A stretch of 64,000 bases of DNA from Methylobacterium sp. Leaf125 (GTDB lineage Bacteria > Pseudomonadota > Alphaproteobacteria > Rhizobiales > Beijerinckiaceae), in contig NZ_LMNU01000001.1 in the NCBI RefSeq assembly GCF_001423085.1, forward strand, positions 353,648-417,647, written 5' to 3'. Of this stretch, positions 42,690 to 52,020 are shown one piece after another. Made by a program: the position numbers and the translations under genes. A model generated the notes under the pieces. It worked only from the letters and a program-made list of their open reading frames with translations, searched no databases and was not told where the DNA came from. Within the stretch, counting starts at the first letter, position 1, and every line of letters begins with the position of its first letter.

Positions 42690-45014
42690 ATGGCCGCCAT
42701 CAACACGAGTCTCGCCGCCGAACTCGGCGTCGCGGAATGGCAGGTGAAGGCCGCAGTCGACCTGCTCGATGGCGGCGCGACGGTGCCGTTCATCGCGCGC
42801 TACCGCAAGGAGGTCACCGGCACCCTCGACGACGCGCAGCTGCGCACCCTGGAGGAGCGCCTCGCCTACCTGCGGGACCTGGAGGAGCGCCGGGCCGCCG
42901 TGCTGCAGGCGATCGAGGCCCAGGGCAAGCTCGAGGCCGGGCTGAAGGCCCGCATCCTTGCCGCCGACACCAAGGCCCGGCTGGAAGATCTCTACCTGCC
43001 CTTCAAGGTGAAGCGCCGGACGAAGGCGCAGGTCGCCCGCGAGGCCGGCCTCGATCCCCTCGCCGAGGCCCTTCTCACCCGGCCGGACCAAGCCCCCGAG
43101 GGGGCCGCCCGGGCCTACGTGGACGCGGGCAAGGGCGTCGCCGACGTCGAGGCCGCCCTGGAGGGCGCGCGTGCCATCCTGATCGAGCGCTTCAGCGAGG
43201 ACCCGGAGCTGGTGGGCTCCCTCCGCGAGAGCGGCTGGCAGCGCGGCCGGATGGTCGCCACGGTGAAGCCCGGCAAGGCCGCGTCCGGCGAGAAGTTCTC
43301 GGATTACTTCGACTTCTCGGAAGCCCTCGCGAAGCTGCCCTCGCACCGCATCCTGGCCCTGTTCCGCGGCGAGAAGGAGGAGGTGCTCGACCTCGCCATC
43401 GCCGATGCGCTGGGCGACGCGCCGGCCAAGGGACAGCCCGGATCGCAGGAACTGCGCATCGCCAAGACCTTCGGCATCCGCGACCAGGGGCGGCCGGGCG
43501 ACGCCTTCCTGACGGAGACGGTCCGGCGCGCCTGGCGCACCCGCCTGAAGCCCGCCCTCGATACGGACCTGCGGGCGCGCCTCTGGGCGGCGGCCGAGGC
43601 CGGCGCGGTCACGGTCTTCGCCGGCAACCTGCGCGACCTCCTGCTCGCGGCCCCGGCGGGGGCGCGGCCGACCCTCGGGCTCGACCCGGGCTTCCGCACC
43701 GGCGTGAAGGTCGCGGTGGTCGACGCCACCGGCAAGGTGGTGGCCACCGACACGATCTACCCGCACGAGCCGCGCCGCGACTGGAACGGGGCCCTGATCG
43801 CTCTCGCCAAGCTCTGTCGGGCCCATGGCGTGGAGCTCGTCGCCATCGGCAACGGCACCGCCTCGCGGGAGACCGACAGGCTCGCCGCCGAGCTGATCGC
43901 CAAGCAGCCCGAGCTGACGCTCACCAAGGTGATGGTCTCCGAGGCCGGCGCCTCGGTCTACTCGGCCTCGGCCTATGCCAGCGCGGAGCTGCCCGAGCTC
44001 GACGTCTCGATCCGCGGCGCGGTCTCCATCGCCCGGCGCCTGCAGGACCCGCTGGCCGAGCTCGTCAAGATCGAGCCGAAGGCGATCGGCGTCGGCCAGT
44101 ACCAGCACGATCTGGCCGAGGGGAAGCTCGCGCGCTCCCTCGACGCGGTGGTGGAGGATTGCGTGAACGGCGTCGGGGTCGACGTGAACACCGCCTCGGC
44201 GCCGCTGCTGGCCCGGGTCTCGGGCCTGACCGCGCGGGTCGCCTCGAACATCATCGTGCACCGGGACGCCCACGGCCCGTTCCGCAGCCGCACCAGCCTG
44301 AAGAAAGTGGCGGGGCTCGGGCCCAAGGCCTACGAGCTCGCCGCCGGCTTCCTGCGCATCCGCGACGGGAGCGATCCCCTCGATGCCTCGGGCGTGCACC
44401 CGGAGGCCTACCCGGTGGTGCGCCGGATCCTCGCCGCCACCGGCCAGCCGATCCAGGCGCTGATCGGCAATACCGGTGCCCTGCGCAGCCTGGACCCCAA
44501 GACCTTCACCGACGCCACCTTCGGCCTGCCCACCGTCACCGACATCCTGTCGGAGCTGGAGAAGCCGGGCCGCGATCCGCGCCCGGCCTTCCGGACTGCG
44601 ACCTTCCAGGAGGGGGTCGAGAAGATCTCCGATCTGAAGCCCGGCATGCGCCTCGAGGGCGTAGTCACCAACGTGGCCGCCTTCGGCGCCTTCGTGGATG
44701 TCGGGGTTCACCAGGACGGGCTGGTGCACATCTCGATGCTGGCCGACCGCTTCGTCAAGGACCCGCGCGAGGTGGTGAAGCCCGGCGACGTCGTGCAGGT
44801 GCGCGTGGTGGAGGTCGATCCGAACCGCAAGCGCATCGCCCTGACGATGCGCTCGGACGAGGCCGGCGCGTCGCGTCCCGCCGCCCGCCGCGAGGCGCCG
44901 GCCGCTCCGCCTGCGAGACCGGCCCCGCGCGCGACGCCGGCGCCCGAGGCGGGCGGCGCCATGGCGGAGGCCCTGCGGCGGGCGGCCCTCGCCAAGGGGA
45001 TGCCGAAGCGCTGA
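42690..45014 (+). CDS. tex: Tex-family RNA-binding transcription accessory protein
   Basis: Nucleic-acid binding protein of 774 residues. The order is N-terminal helical Tex domain (LGVAEWQVKAAVDLLDGGATVPFIARYRKE), a YqgF-like RNase H fold at about 330-450 (LGLDPGFRTGVKVAVVDATGK), helix-hairpin-helix motifs at about 500-560, and an S1 domain at about 650-720 (GMRLEGVVTNVAAFGAFVDVGVHQDGLVHIS). The last 50 residues are an Ala/Pro/Arg-rich tail. Tex affects toxin gene expression in some pathogens and is otherwise a general RNA-related factor. Single gene, no operon evident. Confidence 0.93.
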   Translation: MAAINTSLAAELGVAEWQVKAAVDLLDGGATVPFIARYRKEVTGTLDDAQLRTLEERLAYLRDLEERRAAVLQAIEAQGKLEAGLKARILAADTKARLEDLYLPFKVKRRTKAQVAREAGLDPLAEALLTRPDQAPEGAARAYVDAGKGVADVEAALEGARAILIERFSEDPELVGSLRESGWQRGRMVATVKPGKAASGEKFSDYFDFSEALAKLPSHRILALFRGEKEEVLDLAIADALGDAPAKGQPGSQELRIAKTFGIRDQGRPGDAFLTETVRRAWRTRLKPALDTDLRARLWAAAEAGAVTVFAGNLRDLLLAAPAGARPTLGLDPGFRTGVKVAVVDATGKVVATDTIYPHEPRRDWNGALIALAKLCRAHGVELVAIGNGTASRETDRLAAELIAKQPELTLTKVMVSEAGASVYSASAYASAELPELDVSIRGAVSIARRLQDPLAELVKIEPKAIGVGQYQHDLAEGKLARSLDAVVEDCVNGVGVDVNTASAPLLARVSGLTARVASNIIVHRDAHGPFRSRTSLKKVAGLGPKAYELAAGFLRIRDGSDPLDASGVHPEAYPVVRRILAATGQPIQALIGNTGALRSLDPKTFTDATFGLPTVTDILSELEKPGRDPRPAFRTATFQEGVEKISDLKPGMRLEGVVTNVAAFGAFVDVGVHQDGLVHISMLADRFVKDPREVVKPGDVVQVRVVEVDPNRKRIALTMRSDEAGASRPAARREAPAAPPARPAPRATPAPEAGGAMAEALRRAALAKGMPKR

Positions 45015-45080
45015 GCGCCCGGCCGGCTCTCCAGGCAGAGTCTTCCCGGCCCCCCACGGCGCGCGACCGGGCGCGAGGCC

Positions 45081-45641
45081 TCAGTGGAAGAACGGCAGGG
45101 CGTGCGGGGCGTAGAGGCCGAAGCCGAGGAGAGCGAGTCCGGCAACACCCAGGAGCCCGCCGCCGACCACCAGGGCGAAGATGCCGGTGATGACCTCCGC
45201 CGAGGCGAGCACGATGCCGATCTGGAAGGCGGCCGAGGCGAACTCGTAATGGTGGTAGCGGTGCAGGGCGAGGTCGCGCACCTCCTGCGAGTGCCGCGCC
45301 TTCTCGGCCAGTTCCTTGCGCCCCTCGCCGGTGGCGGGCTCGCTGTCCCAGCGGGCCATGGTCTTGGCCCACTCGGCGCGCTTGGCCTTCACGGCCTCGG
45401 AATTCGCGACCTCCGGCGGCAGCAGCGCCAGGGTCTCGTCGGCGGTCTTGAGGACGGTGCCCCGGATGGTGCGGGCCTGGAAATAGGCCCATTGGTTGGA
45501 CGCCTCGACGTTGGCCCCGAGGGCGTCGGTCTGGGCGCCCTTGGCCAGGGTCTCGGCCAGCGCCAGGAACAGCGCCAACACCGAGATCAGCAGTGCCACG
45601 CGCTTGTTCGAACTGCCGCCCGCCCCGTGACCACCCGACAT
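45081..45641 (-). CDS. DUF4337 domain membrane protein
   Basis: A 186-residue protein with an N-terminal helix (VALLISVLALFLALAETLA) followed by the family's conserved EASNQWAYFQARTIRG, a coiled middle, and two C-terminal helices (FQIGIVLASAEVITGIFALVVGGG; LLGVAGLALLGFGLYAP). DUF4337 proteins are of unknown function and widespread in proteobacteria. Its position downstream of the sulfate operon, in the same direction and 89 bases away, may be chance. Confidence 0.85.
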   Translation of the reverse strand: MSGGHGAGGSSNKRVALLISVLALFLALAETLAKGAQTDALGANVEASNQWAYFQARTIRGTVLKTADETLALLPPEVANSEAVKAKRAEWAKTMARWDSEPATGEGRKELAEKARHSQEVRDLALHRYHHYEFASAAFQIGIVLASAEVITGIFALVVGGGLLGVAGLALLGFGLYAPHALPFFH

Positions 45642-45730
45642 GCTGCCTCCTCCTGATTTGGACGGCGGCAGTCACACCCGATCGCGTCGGCGAGCGCAAG
45701 ACGCTTTCCCGTCAGTCCGGAACCGCCGCC

Positions 45731-46777
45731 CTAATTCGGAAACACGTGGCCGCCGATGATCCGCAGACCCACGGGGCTGCCGGCGGCGAAGCGGTTGGTG
45801 TCGGCGGCCTCCACCACCACGGTCCTGCCCTCGGGCCGGTCGACCTCGATGCGCTGGCGCCCCTGCGTCCGGTAGGACGAGCGTACGACGCCCTGGAGAT
45901 GGGCCTGGTCGCCCTCCGCGAACTGGAGCTGCCAGGGGCGGGCATAGAGCTTGACCGGACCGACGAGCCCCTCGGGGGCCCGCACGGGGGTCAGGCGGCC
46001 GTCGACGCGGACCTCGCCGCCCTGCGCGATCGCCTCGACCTCGATGGTGTCGCCGAGGAACTTCAGCACGGTGGCGGAGACCGGCGCCTCCTGCACCTCG
46101 TCCGGGGTGCCGACCTGCTCCAGGCGCCCCTTGTCCAACACCGCGACCCGGTCGGAGAGCTCCAGGGCCTCGTCCTGGTCGTGGGTGACGAAGATCGTGG
46201 TCTGCCCGGTGCGGTCGTGGATCTCGCGCAGCCAGCGGCGCAGGTCCTTGCGCACCTGGGCGTCCAGGGCGCCGAAGGGCTCGTCGAGCAGCAGGACCCG
46301 GGGCTCCACCGCGAGCGCCCGGGCCAGGGCGATGCGCTGGCGCTGGCCGCCCGAGAGCTGACTCGGATAGCGGTCGGCGAAGCCGGAGAGCTTGATGAGG
46401 TCGAGGAGATCGCCGACCCGGCGCCTGATCTCGGCCTTGGCCGGGCGCTCGGAGCGTTTCCGGGCGTTGAGCCCGTAGGCGATGTTCTCGGCCACGCTCA
46501 TGTGCTTGAACAGGGCGTAGTGCTGGAACACGAAGCCCACCGCGCGCTGCTGCACGGGGAGCCGGGTCGCATCCTCGGCCCCGAACACGATGCGGCCCGC
46601 ATCGGGGAAATCGAGGCCGGCGATGATGCGCAGCAGCGTGGTCTTGCCCGAGCCCGACGGGCCGAGCAGCGCCAGCAGCTCGCCCGCCCGCACGTCGAGG
46701 GAGAAATCGTGCAGAACCGCGGCCGTGTCGAAGGTCTTCGACAGCGCCTCGACGCGGATGGCGGTGGAGCCGCCCAT
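45731..46777 (-). CDS. cysA: sulfate/thiosulfate ABC transporter ATP-binding protein
   Basis: ATPase of the sulfate importer, 348 residues. Walker A GPSGSGKT near residue 37, signature [15 protein letters not shown], Walker [13 protein letters not shown] and the switch His in VTHDQDEA are all present; the C-terminal TOBE-like region of about 110 residues is typical of CysA. The start [10 protein letters not shown] comes four bases after the cysW stop. The last gene of the sbp-cysT-cysW-cysA operon. Confidence 0.93.
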   Translation of the reverse strand: MGGSTAIRVEALSKTFDTAAVLHDFSLDVRAGELLALLGPSGSGKTTLLRIIAGLDFPDAGRIVFGAEDATRLPVQQRAVGFVFQHYALFKHMSVAENIAYGLNARKRSERPAKAEIRRRVGDLLDLIKLSGFADRYPSQLSGGQRQRIALARALAVEPRVLLLDEPFGALDAQVRKDLRRWLREIHDRTGQTTIFVTHDQDEALELSDRVAVLDKGRLEQVGTPDEVQEAPVSATVLKFLGDTIEVEAIAQGGEVRVDGRLTPVRAPEGLVGPVKLYARPWQLQFAEGDQAHLQGVVRSSYRTQGRQRIEVDRPEGRTVVVEAADTNRFAAGSPVGLRIIGGHVFPN

Positions 46778-46781
46778 CCGC

Positions 46782-47666
46782 TCAGTGGCCCCGGGCACCC
46801 GCGGCGATCTCGTCGGCGTAGCGCCATTCGAGGAGGGATTTGACGCAGAGGGTGACGAGGGCGAGGCCGGCCAGGAGGGAGGCGACGGCGAAAGCGGCAA
46901 CGAAGTTGTACTCATTGTAGAGAATCTCCACGTGGAGCGGCAGCGTGTTGGTGAGGCCCCGGATGTGGCCCGAGACCACCGAGACCGCGCCGAACTCGCC
47001 CATCGCGCGGGCATTGCAGAGGAGCACGCTGTAGAGGAGGCCCCAGCGGATGTTGGGCAGCGTCACCGTCCGGAAGGCGTGCCAGCCGGACGCCCCGAGG
47101 GTCAGCGCCGCCTCCTCCTCCGCCGTGCCCTGCTCCTGCATCAGCGGGATGAGCTGGCGGGCGACGAACGGGAAGGTGACGAAGATGGTCGCCAGCACGA
47201 TGCCGGGCACCGCGAAGATGACCTGGATGTCGTGGGCCAGCAGCCAGGGGCCGAGCAGCCCCTGCGCCCCGAAGACCAGCACGTAGATCAGGCCCGAGAC
47301 CACCGGCGAGACCGAGAACGGCAGGTCGATCAGGGTGACGAGCAGGTTCTTGCCCCAGAACTCGAACTTGGCGATGGCCCAGGAGGCCATGATCCCGAAG
47401 ACCAGGTTGAAGGGCACTGCGATGGCGGCCGTCAGCAGGGTCAGCCGGATCGCCGCGTGGGCATCGGCTTCCGTGAAGGCGGCGAGGTAGGCGGCAAAGC
47501 CCTTGGCGAAGGCCTGGGCGAACACGGTGAGCAGCGGCAGCACCAGGAACAGCGCCAGGAACAGGATCGCGATCCCGATCAGCAGCCAGCGGATCCAGCG
47601 GCCTTCCGTGACGACGCTGGCCGGGCGGGCCTCGGCCGGGGCGACGGGGGCGAAGGTCTCAGACAT
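46782..47666 (-). CDS. cysW: sulfate ABC transporter permease CysW
   Basis: One of two inner-membrane permease subunits, 294 residues with six predicted helices. The EAA loop reads [24 protein letters not shown], which docks to CysA. The start overlaps the cysT end by eight bases. Sequence style ([18 protein letters not shown]) is of the CysW type. Confidence 0.92.
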   Translation of the reverse strand: MSETFAPVAPAEARPASVVTEGRWIRWLLIGIAILFLALFLVLPLLTVFAQAFAKGFAAYLAAFTEADAHAAIRLTLLTAAIAVPFNLVFGIMASWAIAKFEFWGKNLLVTLIDLPFSVSPVVSGLIYVLVFGAQGLLGPWLLAHDIQVIFAVPGIVLATIFVTFPFVARQLIPLMQEQGTAEEEAALTLGASGWHAFRTVTLPNIRWGLLYSVLLCNARAMGEFGAVSVVSGHIRGLTNTLPLHVEILYNEYNFVAAFAVASLLAGLALVTLCVKSLLEWRYADEIAAGARGH

Positions 47667-48558
47667 AGCCGAATCTCCGCCGGCTCCAGGCCTGGATCAG
47701 GTTGATGGCGAGCAGGGTGAGGAACGAGATGCCGAGCATGAGCGTGGCGATGGCGCAGGCGCCGCCGTAATCGTACTCGGACAGCTTGATGACGATGAGG
47801 AGCGGCGCGATCTCGGAGACGTAGGGCAGGTTGCCGGCGATGAAGATGATCGAGCCGTACTCGCCGACCCCGCGGGCGAAGGCGAGGGCGAAGCCGGTGA
47901 GCACCGCGGGGATCAGCGGCGGCAGCACCACCCGCACCAGGGTGTGGACGCGTCCCGCCCCGAGGGTGGCGGAGGCCTCCTCGATCTCCTTGTCGATCTC
48001 GGCGATCAGCGGCTGCACGGTGCGCACCGCGAAGGGCAGGCCGATGAACACCATGGCGATGTAGATGCCCACGGGTGTGTAGGCGGCCTCGATGCCGATC
48101 CGCGCCAGCTGCGCGCCCACGAGGCCGTTGGGGGCGTAGAGGGCGGCCAGCGCGATGCCGGCCACGGCGGTGGGGAGCGCGAAGGGCAGGTCCACCACCG
48201 CATCGACGATCTTGCGGCCGGGAAAGCGGTAGCGCGTCAGCACCCAGGCGATGACGAAGCCGAACACCGAGGCGGTCAGCGCCGCCATCAGGGAGACGCC
48301 GAAGCTGACGCGCAGGGCGCTGGCGACCCGCGGATCGGTGGCGACCTCCCAGATCCCCGCGAGGCCGAGGCCCGAGGCGCGCGTCACCAGGGCGGCCAGC
48401 GGCAGCAGCACGATCAGGCCGAGGCAGGTCAGGGTGTAGCCGAAGGCGAGCCCGAAACCGGGGATCACGCTCGGGCGGAGAAATCGCCGCTTGGGGCGGA
48501 GGGGTTCGGCGTGGAAAGGTTCGGCGCGGAAGGATTCGGCACGGGTGGGCGGGGCCAT
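47659..48558 (-). CDS. cysT: sulfate ABC transporter permease CysT
   Basis: Second permease subunit, 299 residues, six helices. The EAA loop reads [23 protein letters not shown], and [17 protein letters not shown] is typical of CysT/CysU. The first 27 residues contain three copies of a five-residue motif ([15 protein letters not shown]) coded by 15-bp repeats at 48503-48547. AGGA lies eight bases before the ATG. Confidence 0.92.
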   Translation of the reverse strand: MAPPTRAESFRAEPFHAEPLRPKRRFLRPSVIPGFGLAFGYTLTCLGLIVLLPLAALVTRASGLGLAGIWEVATDPRVASALRVSFGVSLMAALTASVFGFVIAWVLTRYRFPGRKIVDAVVDLPFALPTAVAGIALAALYAPNGLVGAQLARIGIEAAYTPVGIYIAMVFIGLPFAVRTVQPLIAEIDKEIEEASATLGAGRVHTLVRVVLPPLIPAVLTGFALAFARGVGEYGSIIFIAGNLPYVSEIAPLLIVIKLSEYDYGGACAIATLMLGISFLTLLAINLIQAWSRRRFGYV

Positions 48559-48582
48559 GGGGGTGTCCTGCTCAGGTCTCGG

Positions 48583-48604
48583 CCCCTTCCCCAGCGGGAA
48601 GGGG
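48583..48604. terminator. intra-operon hairpin between sbp and cysT
   Basis: A perfect 9-base stem (CCCCTTCCC / GGGAAGGGG) with loop CAGC in the 63-base gap. Hairpins at this place in ABC operons often protect the mRNA of the abundant binding protein or cause partial termination, giving more binding protein than permease. Confidence 0.45.
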
Positions 48605-48621
48605 CGGGGAGGGCGGCTGCG

Positions 48622-49668
48622 TCAGCGCCCCGCCTTGCTCAGCTGGTCGAACAGGCCCCCGTTGTCGAAATTCTTCTTCTGGATCTCGTCCCAGTCGCCC
48701 TGCAGGTCCTCGATCTTGAACAGCTTCAGCTCGGGAAGCTGGGCCAGATCCTCGGGCTTGGCCGCCGCGCGGTTGAGCGGGCGGTAATGGTGCTTGGCGA
48801 AGATGGCCTGCGCCCGGTCGGAATAGAGGAACTGAAGATAAGCCTCGGCCTGTTTGCGGGTTCCCTTCTTGTCGACGTTGACGTCGACCAGGGCGACCGG
48901 CGGCTCGGCGTAGATGGAGGTCGGCGGCACGACCACATCGAACTTGTCGCGGCCGAACTCCTCGAACACGAGGTAGGCCTCGTTCTCCCAGGTCGGCAGC
49001 ACGTCGCCGAGGCCGCGTTGCGCGAAGGTCACGGTGGAGCCGCGGGCACCGGTGTCGAGGACCGGGACGTTCTTGTAGACCGCCCCCACGAAGGCATTGG
49101 CCTTGTCGGCGTCCTTGCCCTCCCGCTCGTAGGCGTAGCCCCAGGCCGCGAGGAAGTTCCAGCGTCCCCCGGCGGAGGTCTTCGGGTTGGGGGTGATGAC
49201 CTTGACGTCGGGCTTCACGAGGTCGCCCCAGTCCTTCACGCCCTTCGGATTGCCCTTGCGTACGAGGAACACCACGGTCGAGGTGTAGGGCAGGCCCTGG
49301 TTCGGCAGCTTCGTCCGCCAATCCGGGACGATCTTCTTCGAGATCCGGCTGATCGCGTCGATGTCGGAGGGGATGCCGAGGGTCACGACATCGGCCGGAA
49401 TGCCGTCGATCACCGTGCGGGCCTGCGAGCCCGAGCCGCCATGGGCGGCACGCACGGTCAGGGTCTCGCCGGTCTTGGCCTTCCAGGCCTCGGAGAAGGC
49501 CGCGTTGATCTCGCGATAGAGCTCCCGGGTCGGATCGTACGAGACGTTGAGGAGCTCGGTCTGGGCGCAGGCGAGCGGGGGCGCGAGCAGGGCCGCGGCG
49601 AGGCCGGCGCCGAGCAGGGCCGCATGGCGGCGGGTGCGTCCGGTGGTCCGGGAAGTGGTCTCGCTCAC
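48622..49668 (-). CDS. sbp: periplasmic sulfate-binding protein
   Basis: Captures sulfate for the CysTWA importer. The 348-residue precursor has a signal peptide ending at LACAQT, then the family N-terminus ELLNVSYDPTRELYREIN, with HGGSGSQARTVIDG (sulfate-binding loop) and NPKTSAGGRWNFLAAWGYA. The start used is GTG with GGGAG six bases before it; an ATG 16 codons earlier lacks a ribosome site. First gene of the operon; a perfect inverted repeat lies 73 bases upstream. Sbp and CysP cannot be separated with certainty. Confidence 0.92.
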   Translation of the reverse strand: MSETTSRTTGRTRRHAALLGAGLAAALLAPPLACAQTELLNVSYDPTRELYREINAAFSEAWKAKTGETLTVRAAHGGSGSQARTVIDGIPADVVTLGIPSDIDAISRISKKIVPDWRTKLPNQGLPYTSTVVFLVRKGNPKGVKDWGDLVKPDVKVITPNPKTSAGGRWNFLAAWGYAYEREGKDADKANAFVGAVYKNVPVLDTGARGSTVTFAQRGLGDVLPTWENEAYLVFEEFGRDKFDVVVPPTSIYAEPPVALVDVNVDKKGTRKQAEAYLQFLYSDRAQAIFAKHHYRPLNRAAAKPEDLAQLPELKLFKIEDLQGDWDEIQKKNFDNGGLFDQLSKAGR

Positions 49669-49740
49669 GGGGATCTCCCAATCTGGCTCGCGCAGCCGGA
49701 GCGAAGTCTTCCGCATCGCGACCCCGGCGACGCTGGTTTC

Positions 49741-49756
49741 GTTCGTTTTAACGAAC
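49741..49756. promoter_or_regulatory. perfect inverted repeat GTTCGTT-TT-AACGAAC upstream of the sulfate operon
   Basis: Two seven-base arms with two bases between them lie 73 bases before the sbp start codon. This is a likely operator for a dimeric regulator of sulfur uptake. It does not look like a classical CysB site, and no regulator gene is adjacent, so the protein is unknown. Confidence 0.5.
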
Positions 49757-50229
49757 ATTGTCAAGCGTCGGGACTCAGTCGGATAAGGCAGCACGAGCCC
49801 CATCGTTCCCGTGATATGGCCTGACCGAGAACGCTTTACACGATGTGGAGAACAGGATGCTCCCGCGGTTCCCGGCGGGAGAAGAACCTGCTGAGCGTGC
49901 GGGGGTTCTATAGAAAGGACATTCCGTTCAATCGTGGGATCCCATCCTGTGTTCAACGCATGGGCGTGGCGACGGGAGGCGATCGCCACGACCGTCCGCC
50001 TCGCTGCACCCGGCCGGATCTTCGGGCTCACCCCGGAGGCAGGATGTCCGATGCCCGCCGCTTCAAGGCTGCGGCCGAGAGCCGACAAGCGCGACCGAGA
50101 CCACGCCGAGCAGCCCCGCAGGCGGGAGCCCCGGGGCGTCGACGGCCGCATGGCGGCCGATGAAAATTGCAGTGTGGTCGAGGACGGGGACGCGCCGGCC
50201 TCAGGCTGCGGCGCGCGACGTCCGGACGC
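49757..50229. other. 473-base region with no supported gene
   Basis: Frames open here have no ribosome site and no protein-like character. One strong hairpin is present at 49860-49881 (CTCCCGC / GCGGGAG, loop GGTTCCCG). Possible uses include the promoter of the sulfate operon and an unseen small RNA; neither is shown. Confidence 0.4.
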
Positions 50230-50310
50230 TCAATCCGCCGCGACGGCGATGAGCGAGAACAGAGACGCCAGCAGGATGTTGCCGACGACGACGAGGGCGA
50301 GCGTGATCAT
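50230..50310 (-). CDS. possible 26-residue single-helix membrane peptide
   Basis: The frame reads MITLALVVVGNILLASLFSL and ends in IAVAAD. It is a nearly perfect hydrophobic helix with no charged residue before the last, as in known small membrane proteins. There is no clear ribosome site (AAGCAG at about 7 bases). It is too short for normal gene finders. It could be a real regulatory membrane peptide or a chance frame. Confidence 0.35.
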   Translation of the reverse strand: MITLALVVVGNILLASLFSLIAVAAD

Positions 50311-50454
50311 GGAACTGCTTCATGTGAGAGCACGGCGGAGTGCGCGGGCTCATCGGATCAACGCACCACTAGCGATCCCAGCGTGAACCGTCCGTGAATT
50401 CACGCACATGCCTGGGAAACATCCGGAAACGCGGTAAACGGGTCACACCGCGGG

Positions 50455-50643
50455 CTAGCGCTTCCCCTTGCCCAGCCGGGCGAGCAGCGCTTCGAGCCGC
50501 GCGCCCGGCGGGTCGGCCAGGATGTCGGCGTAGAAGGTGCGGAGGGTGTGTCCGAGATGGCGGCGGACGCTGGGGCCGAGCGTCGGCGCGGCAGGCCGCA
50601 CGGCATCGGCAGCGGACGAATATTCGCTTCGGGTCTTGGGCAT
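50455..50643 (-). CDS. NepR-like anti-sigma factor (orphan)
   Basis: A 62-residue protein. Its second half, LGPSVRRHLGHTLRTFYADILADPPGARLEALLARL in short segments, fits the NepR pattern (two helices, LGxxLRxxY and a P-x-R/F-L-x-LL-x-L segment) in order and spacing; the first 25 residues are polar and variable as in NepR. NepR binds and blocks the general stress sigma factor EcfG and is released by phosphorylated PhyR. Neither PhyR nor EcfG genes are next to it, so it would be a paralogue away from the main locus, which fits Methylobacterium with its several EcfG copies. The usual EPxP is DPPGA here. No GGAAC-type EcfG promoter was found upstream. Confidence 0.65.
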   Translation of the reverse strand: MPKTRSEYSSAADAVRPAAPTLGPSVRRHLGHTLRTFYADILADPPGARLEALLARLGKGKR

Positions 50644-51034
50644 GAGTCGGACCCTGGCCTCCGCATCCCGCGCGCGGCACGAGGCAGGGCGGGCGAAGCG
50701 TGACCGTGCCACCGATCGGTTAAGGATAAGCTGACGCCGTGACGGGCGCTGTCCGCCGACGCCCCGGAGCGACGAGCCCTATCAAAGGTTGTCAAGCGCA
50801 TAAGATCAAATCGCCGGGCTAAAAAAAACCTCGGCGCGCGCCGCTCGGCGGAAATGGCGATCGGACAAAGACTTGGCCGTTCGACGGCGGCTCGGGTCGA
50901 TGCTGAAACGGCTAACGGAGGGTTTCCGGTGATGGACGAATCCGTACGGATTCGCTTACAACATCCAAGCTCACGGCGCCGCAGAGTGGTTGTTTCTCGA
51001 ACTCCCGCAACCAATAACGGGAATTATATCCGGC
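50644..51034. other. 391-base divergent promoter region, partly AT-rich
   Basis: It lies between the minus-strand NepR-like gene and the plus-strand gene at 51035. From about 50780 the composition becomes AT-rich for this genome. On the minus strand, the palindrome CGGCGCGCGCCG followed by AGG and eight T (50821-50845 region) has the form of a factor-independent terminator, yet no gene upstream of it on that strand is visible; a small RNA could end here. TTGACA on the minus strand near 50792 could be the -35 box for the NepR-like gene. Confidence 0.35.
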
Positions 51035-51262
51035 ATGCAGAATATTACCATTACTGATCGAGAACGTGATGCTGTATTAGCCGCGCTTCGCTATTATCAA
51101 TTCTATCGTTTGCAGGGCCATCCCTTCAGCCCGCATCAAGATCACTTGATCGATGCTATTGCGAGCGATTCCGGCGAAGCTCTTGATCTTGCAGAGATTG
51201 ATGATCTCTGCGCCGGCCTGAACGGTAACGACCACGCGCTCGCGGCCGTCACCAGCGCCTGA
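51035..51262 (+). CDS. small hypothetical protein in an AT-rich patch
   Basis: A 75-residue soluble, acidic protein starting MQNITITDRERDAVLAALRYYQFYRLQG. The pattern TDRERDAVLAALRYYQ resembles the N-terminus of small conserved alphaproteobacterial proteins of unknown function. Codon use is much less GC-biased than in neighbours (for instance TTA, AAT, TAT codons), which suggests transfer or relaxed selection. No ribosome site of note. An in-frame ATG 15 codons earlier (TTCCTGGAA type) is less likely. Confidence 0.6.
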   Translation: MQNITITDRERDAVLAALRYYQFYRLQGHPFSPHQDHLIDAIASDSGEALDLAEIDDLCAGLNGNDHALAAVTSA

Positions 51263-51385
51263 CATCCGACAGGCAGGTGGGGCGGATGCCGTCGCCGCCC
51301 CCGATGCACCCGATCCATCAGACCCGCGCCGGCCCCTGTTGACGGGGCCAGCGCTTCCCCCGAGCCGATGGCCGGGGCCCGCGCC

Positions 51386-51778
51386 TCAGGGCGCGCTGTC
51401 GACCTGCTTCTGCGCCCGATCGACCGCTTCGCCGCAGGCCTTGGCATCGCCCTTCTTGTCGGCGGTGCGCGCTTCGTCGAGGGCCACCTTCGCCTGCATC
51501 GCCTTGTCGCCGCCCTTTCCGGCCTCCGCCGACTTTTCCGGGGGGGCTGCCTCGGCCGAGCCGCTGCCGCCGCTTCCGGTGATGCCCTGACCGCCGCGCG
51601 CGCTCGCCGCGGCCTTGCCGCTGGTATTGGCGGAGATCGCCTCCTTGGCCAGATCCTTCACCGGTCCTTCGAGCTTGGCGATGCGATCGCTGCAGGGAGA
51701 GGCGAAAGCGGGCGCCGCACCCGCCACGAGGAGACCGGCGGCGAGACACCCGGCAACGGGCCCTGGGAAACGCATCAT
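51386..51778 (-). CDS. small secreted Ala/Lys-rich protein
   Basis: A 130-residue product with a signal peptide (MMRFPGPVAGCLAAGLLVAGAAPAFA). The mature part starts SPCSDRIAKLEGPVKDLAKEA; a Gly/Ser-rich linker (GGQGITGSGGSGSAEAAPP) follows and the C-terminus is a charged helix with a second Cys (DAKACGEAVDRAQKQVDS). The two cysteines probably pair and hold two helices together. Function unknown. Confidence 0.65.
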   Translation of the reverse strand: MMRFPGPVAGCLAAGLLVAGAAPAFASPCSDRIAKLEGPVKDLAKEAISANTSGKAAASARGGQGITGSGGSGSAEAAPPEKSAEAGKGGDKAMQAKVALDEARTADKKGDAKACGEAVDRAQKQVDSAP

Positions 51779-52020
51779 CGATTGCTGTCCTTGGTTCGGA
51801 AGGTGGAATCGGCCCGGCCCGGGCCGCCTCCGTCGGAGGGTCAACCCACGGGAGCGAGGCAGGGCTCCCTGCGCGGGACGTGAAAACCGTCGGCGGGAAA
51901 CACGGGTTCGCCACGGGAGACCGGATCGGCACGAACGCGCGCCGGCGGTCGGACACCTTCGAGCCCTGTCGGCCTCTGCCCTGCCGACCGGCGGCCGGAT
52001 CCGATGGGGCCGGATATGAA

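Noticed and set aside
42530..45190. Plus-strand 886-codon frame overlapping tex
   Set aside because: Tex in the other frame has all its domains; this one has only Arg/Ala/Gly-rich sequence.
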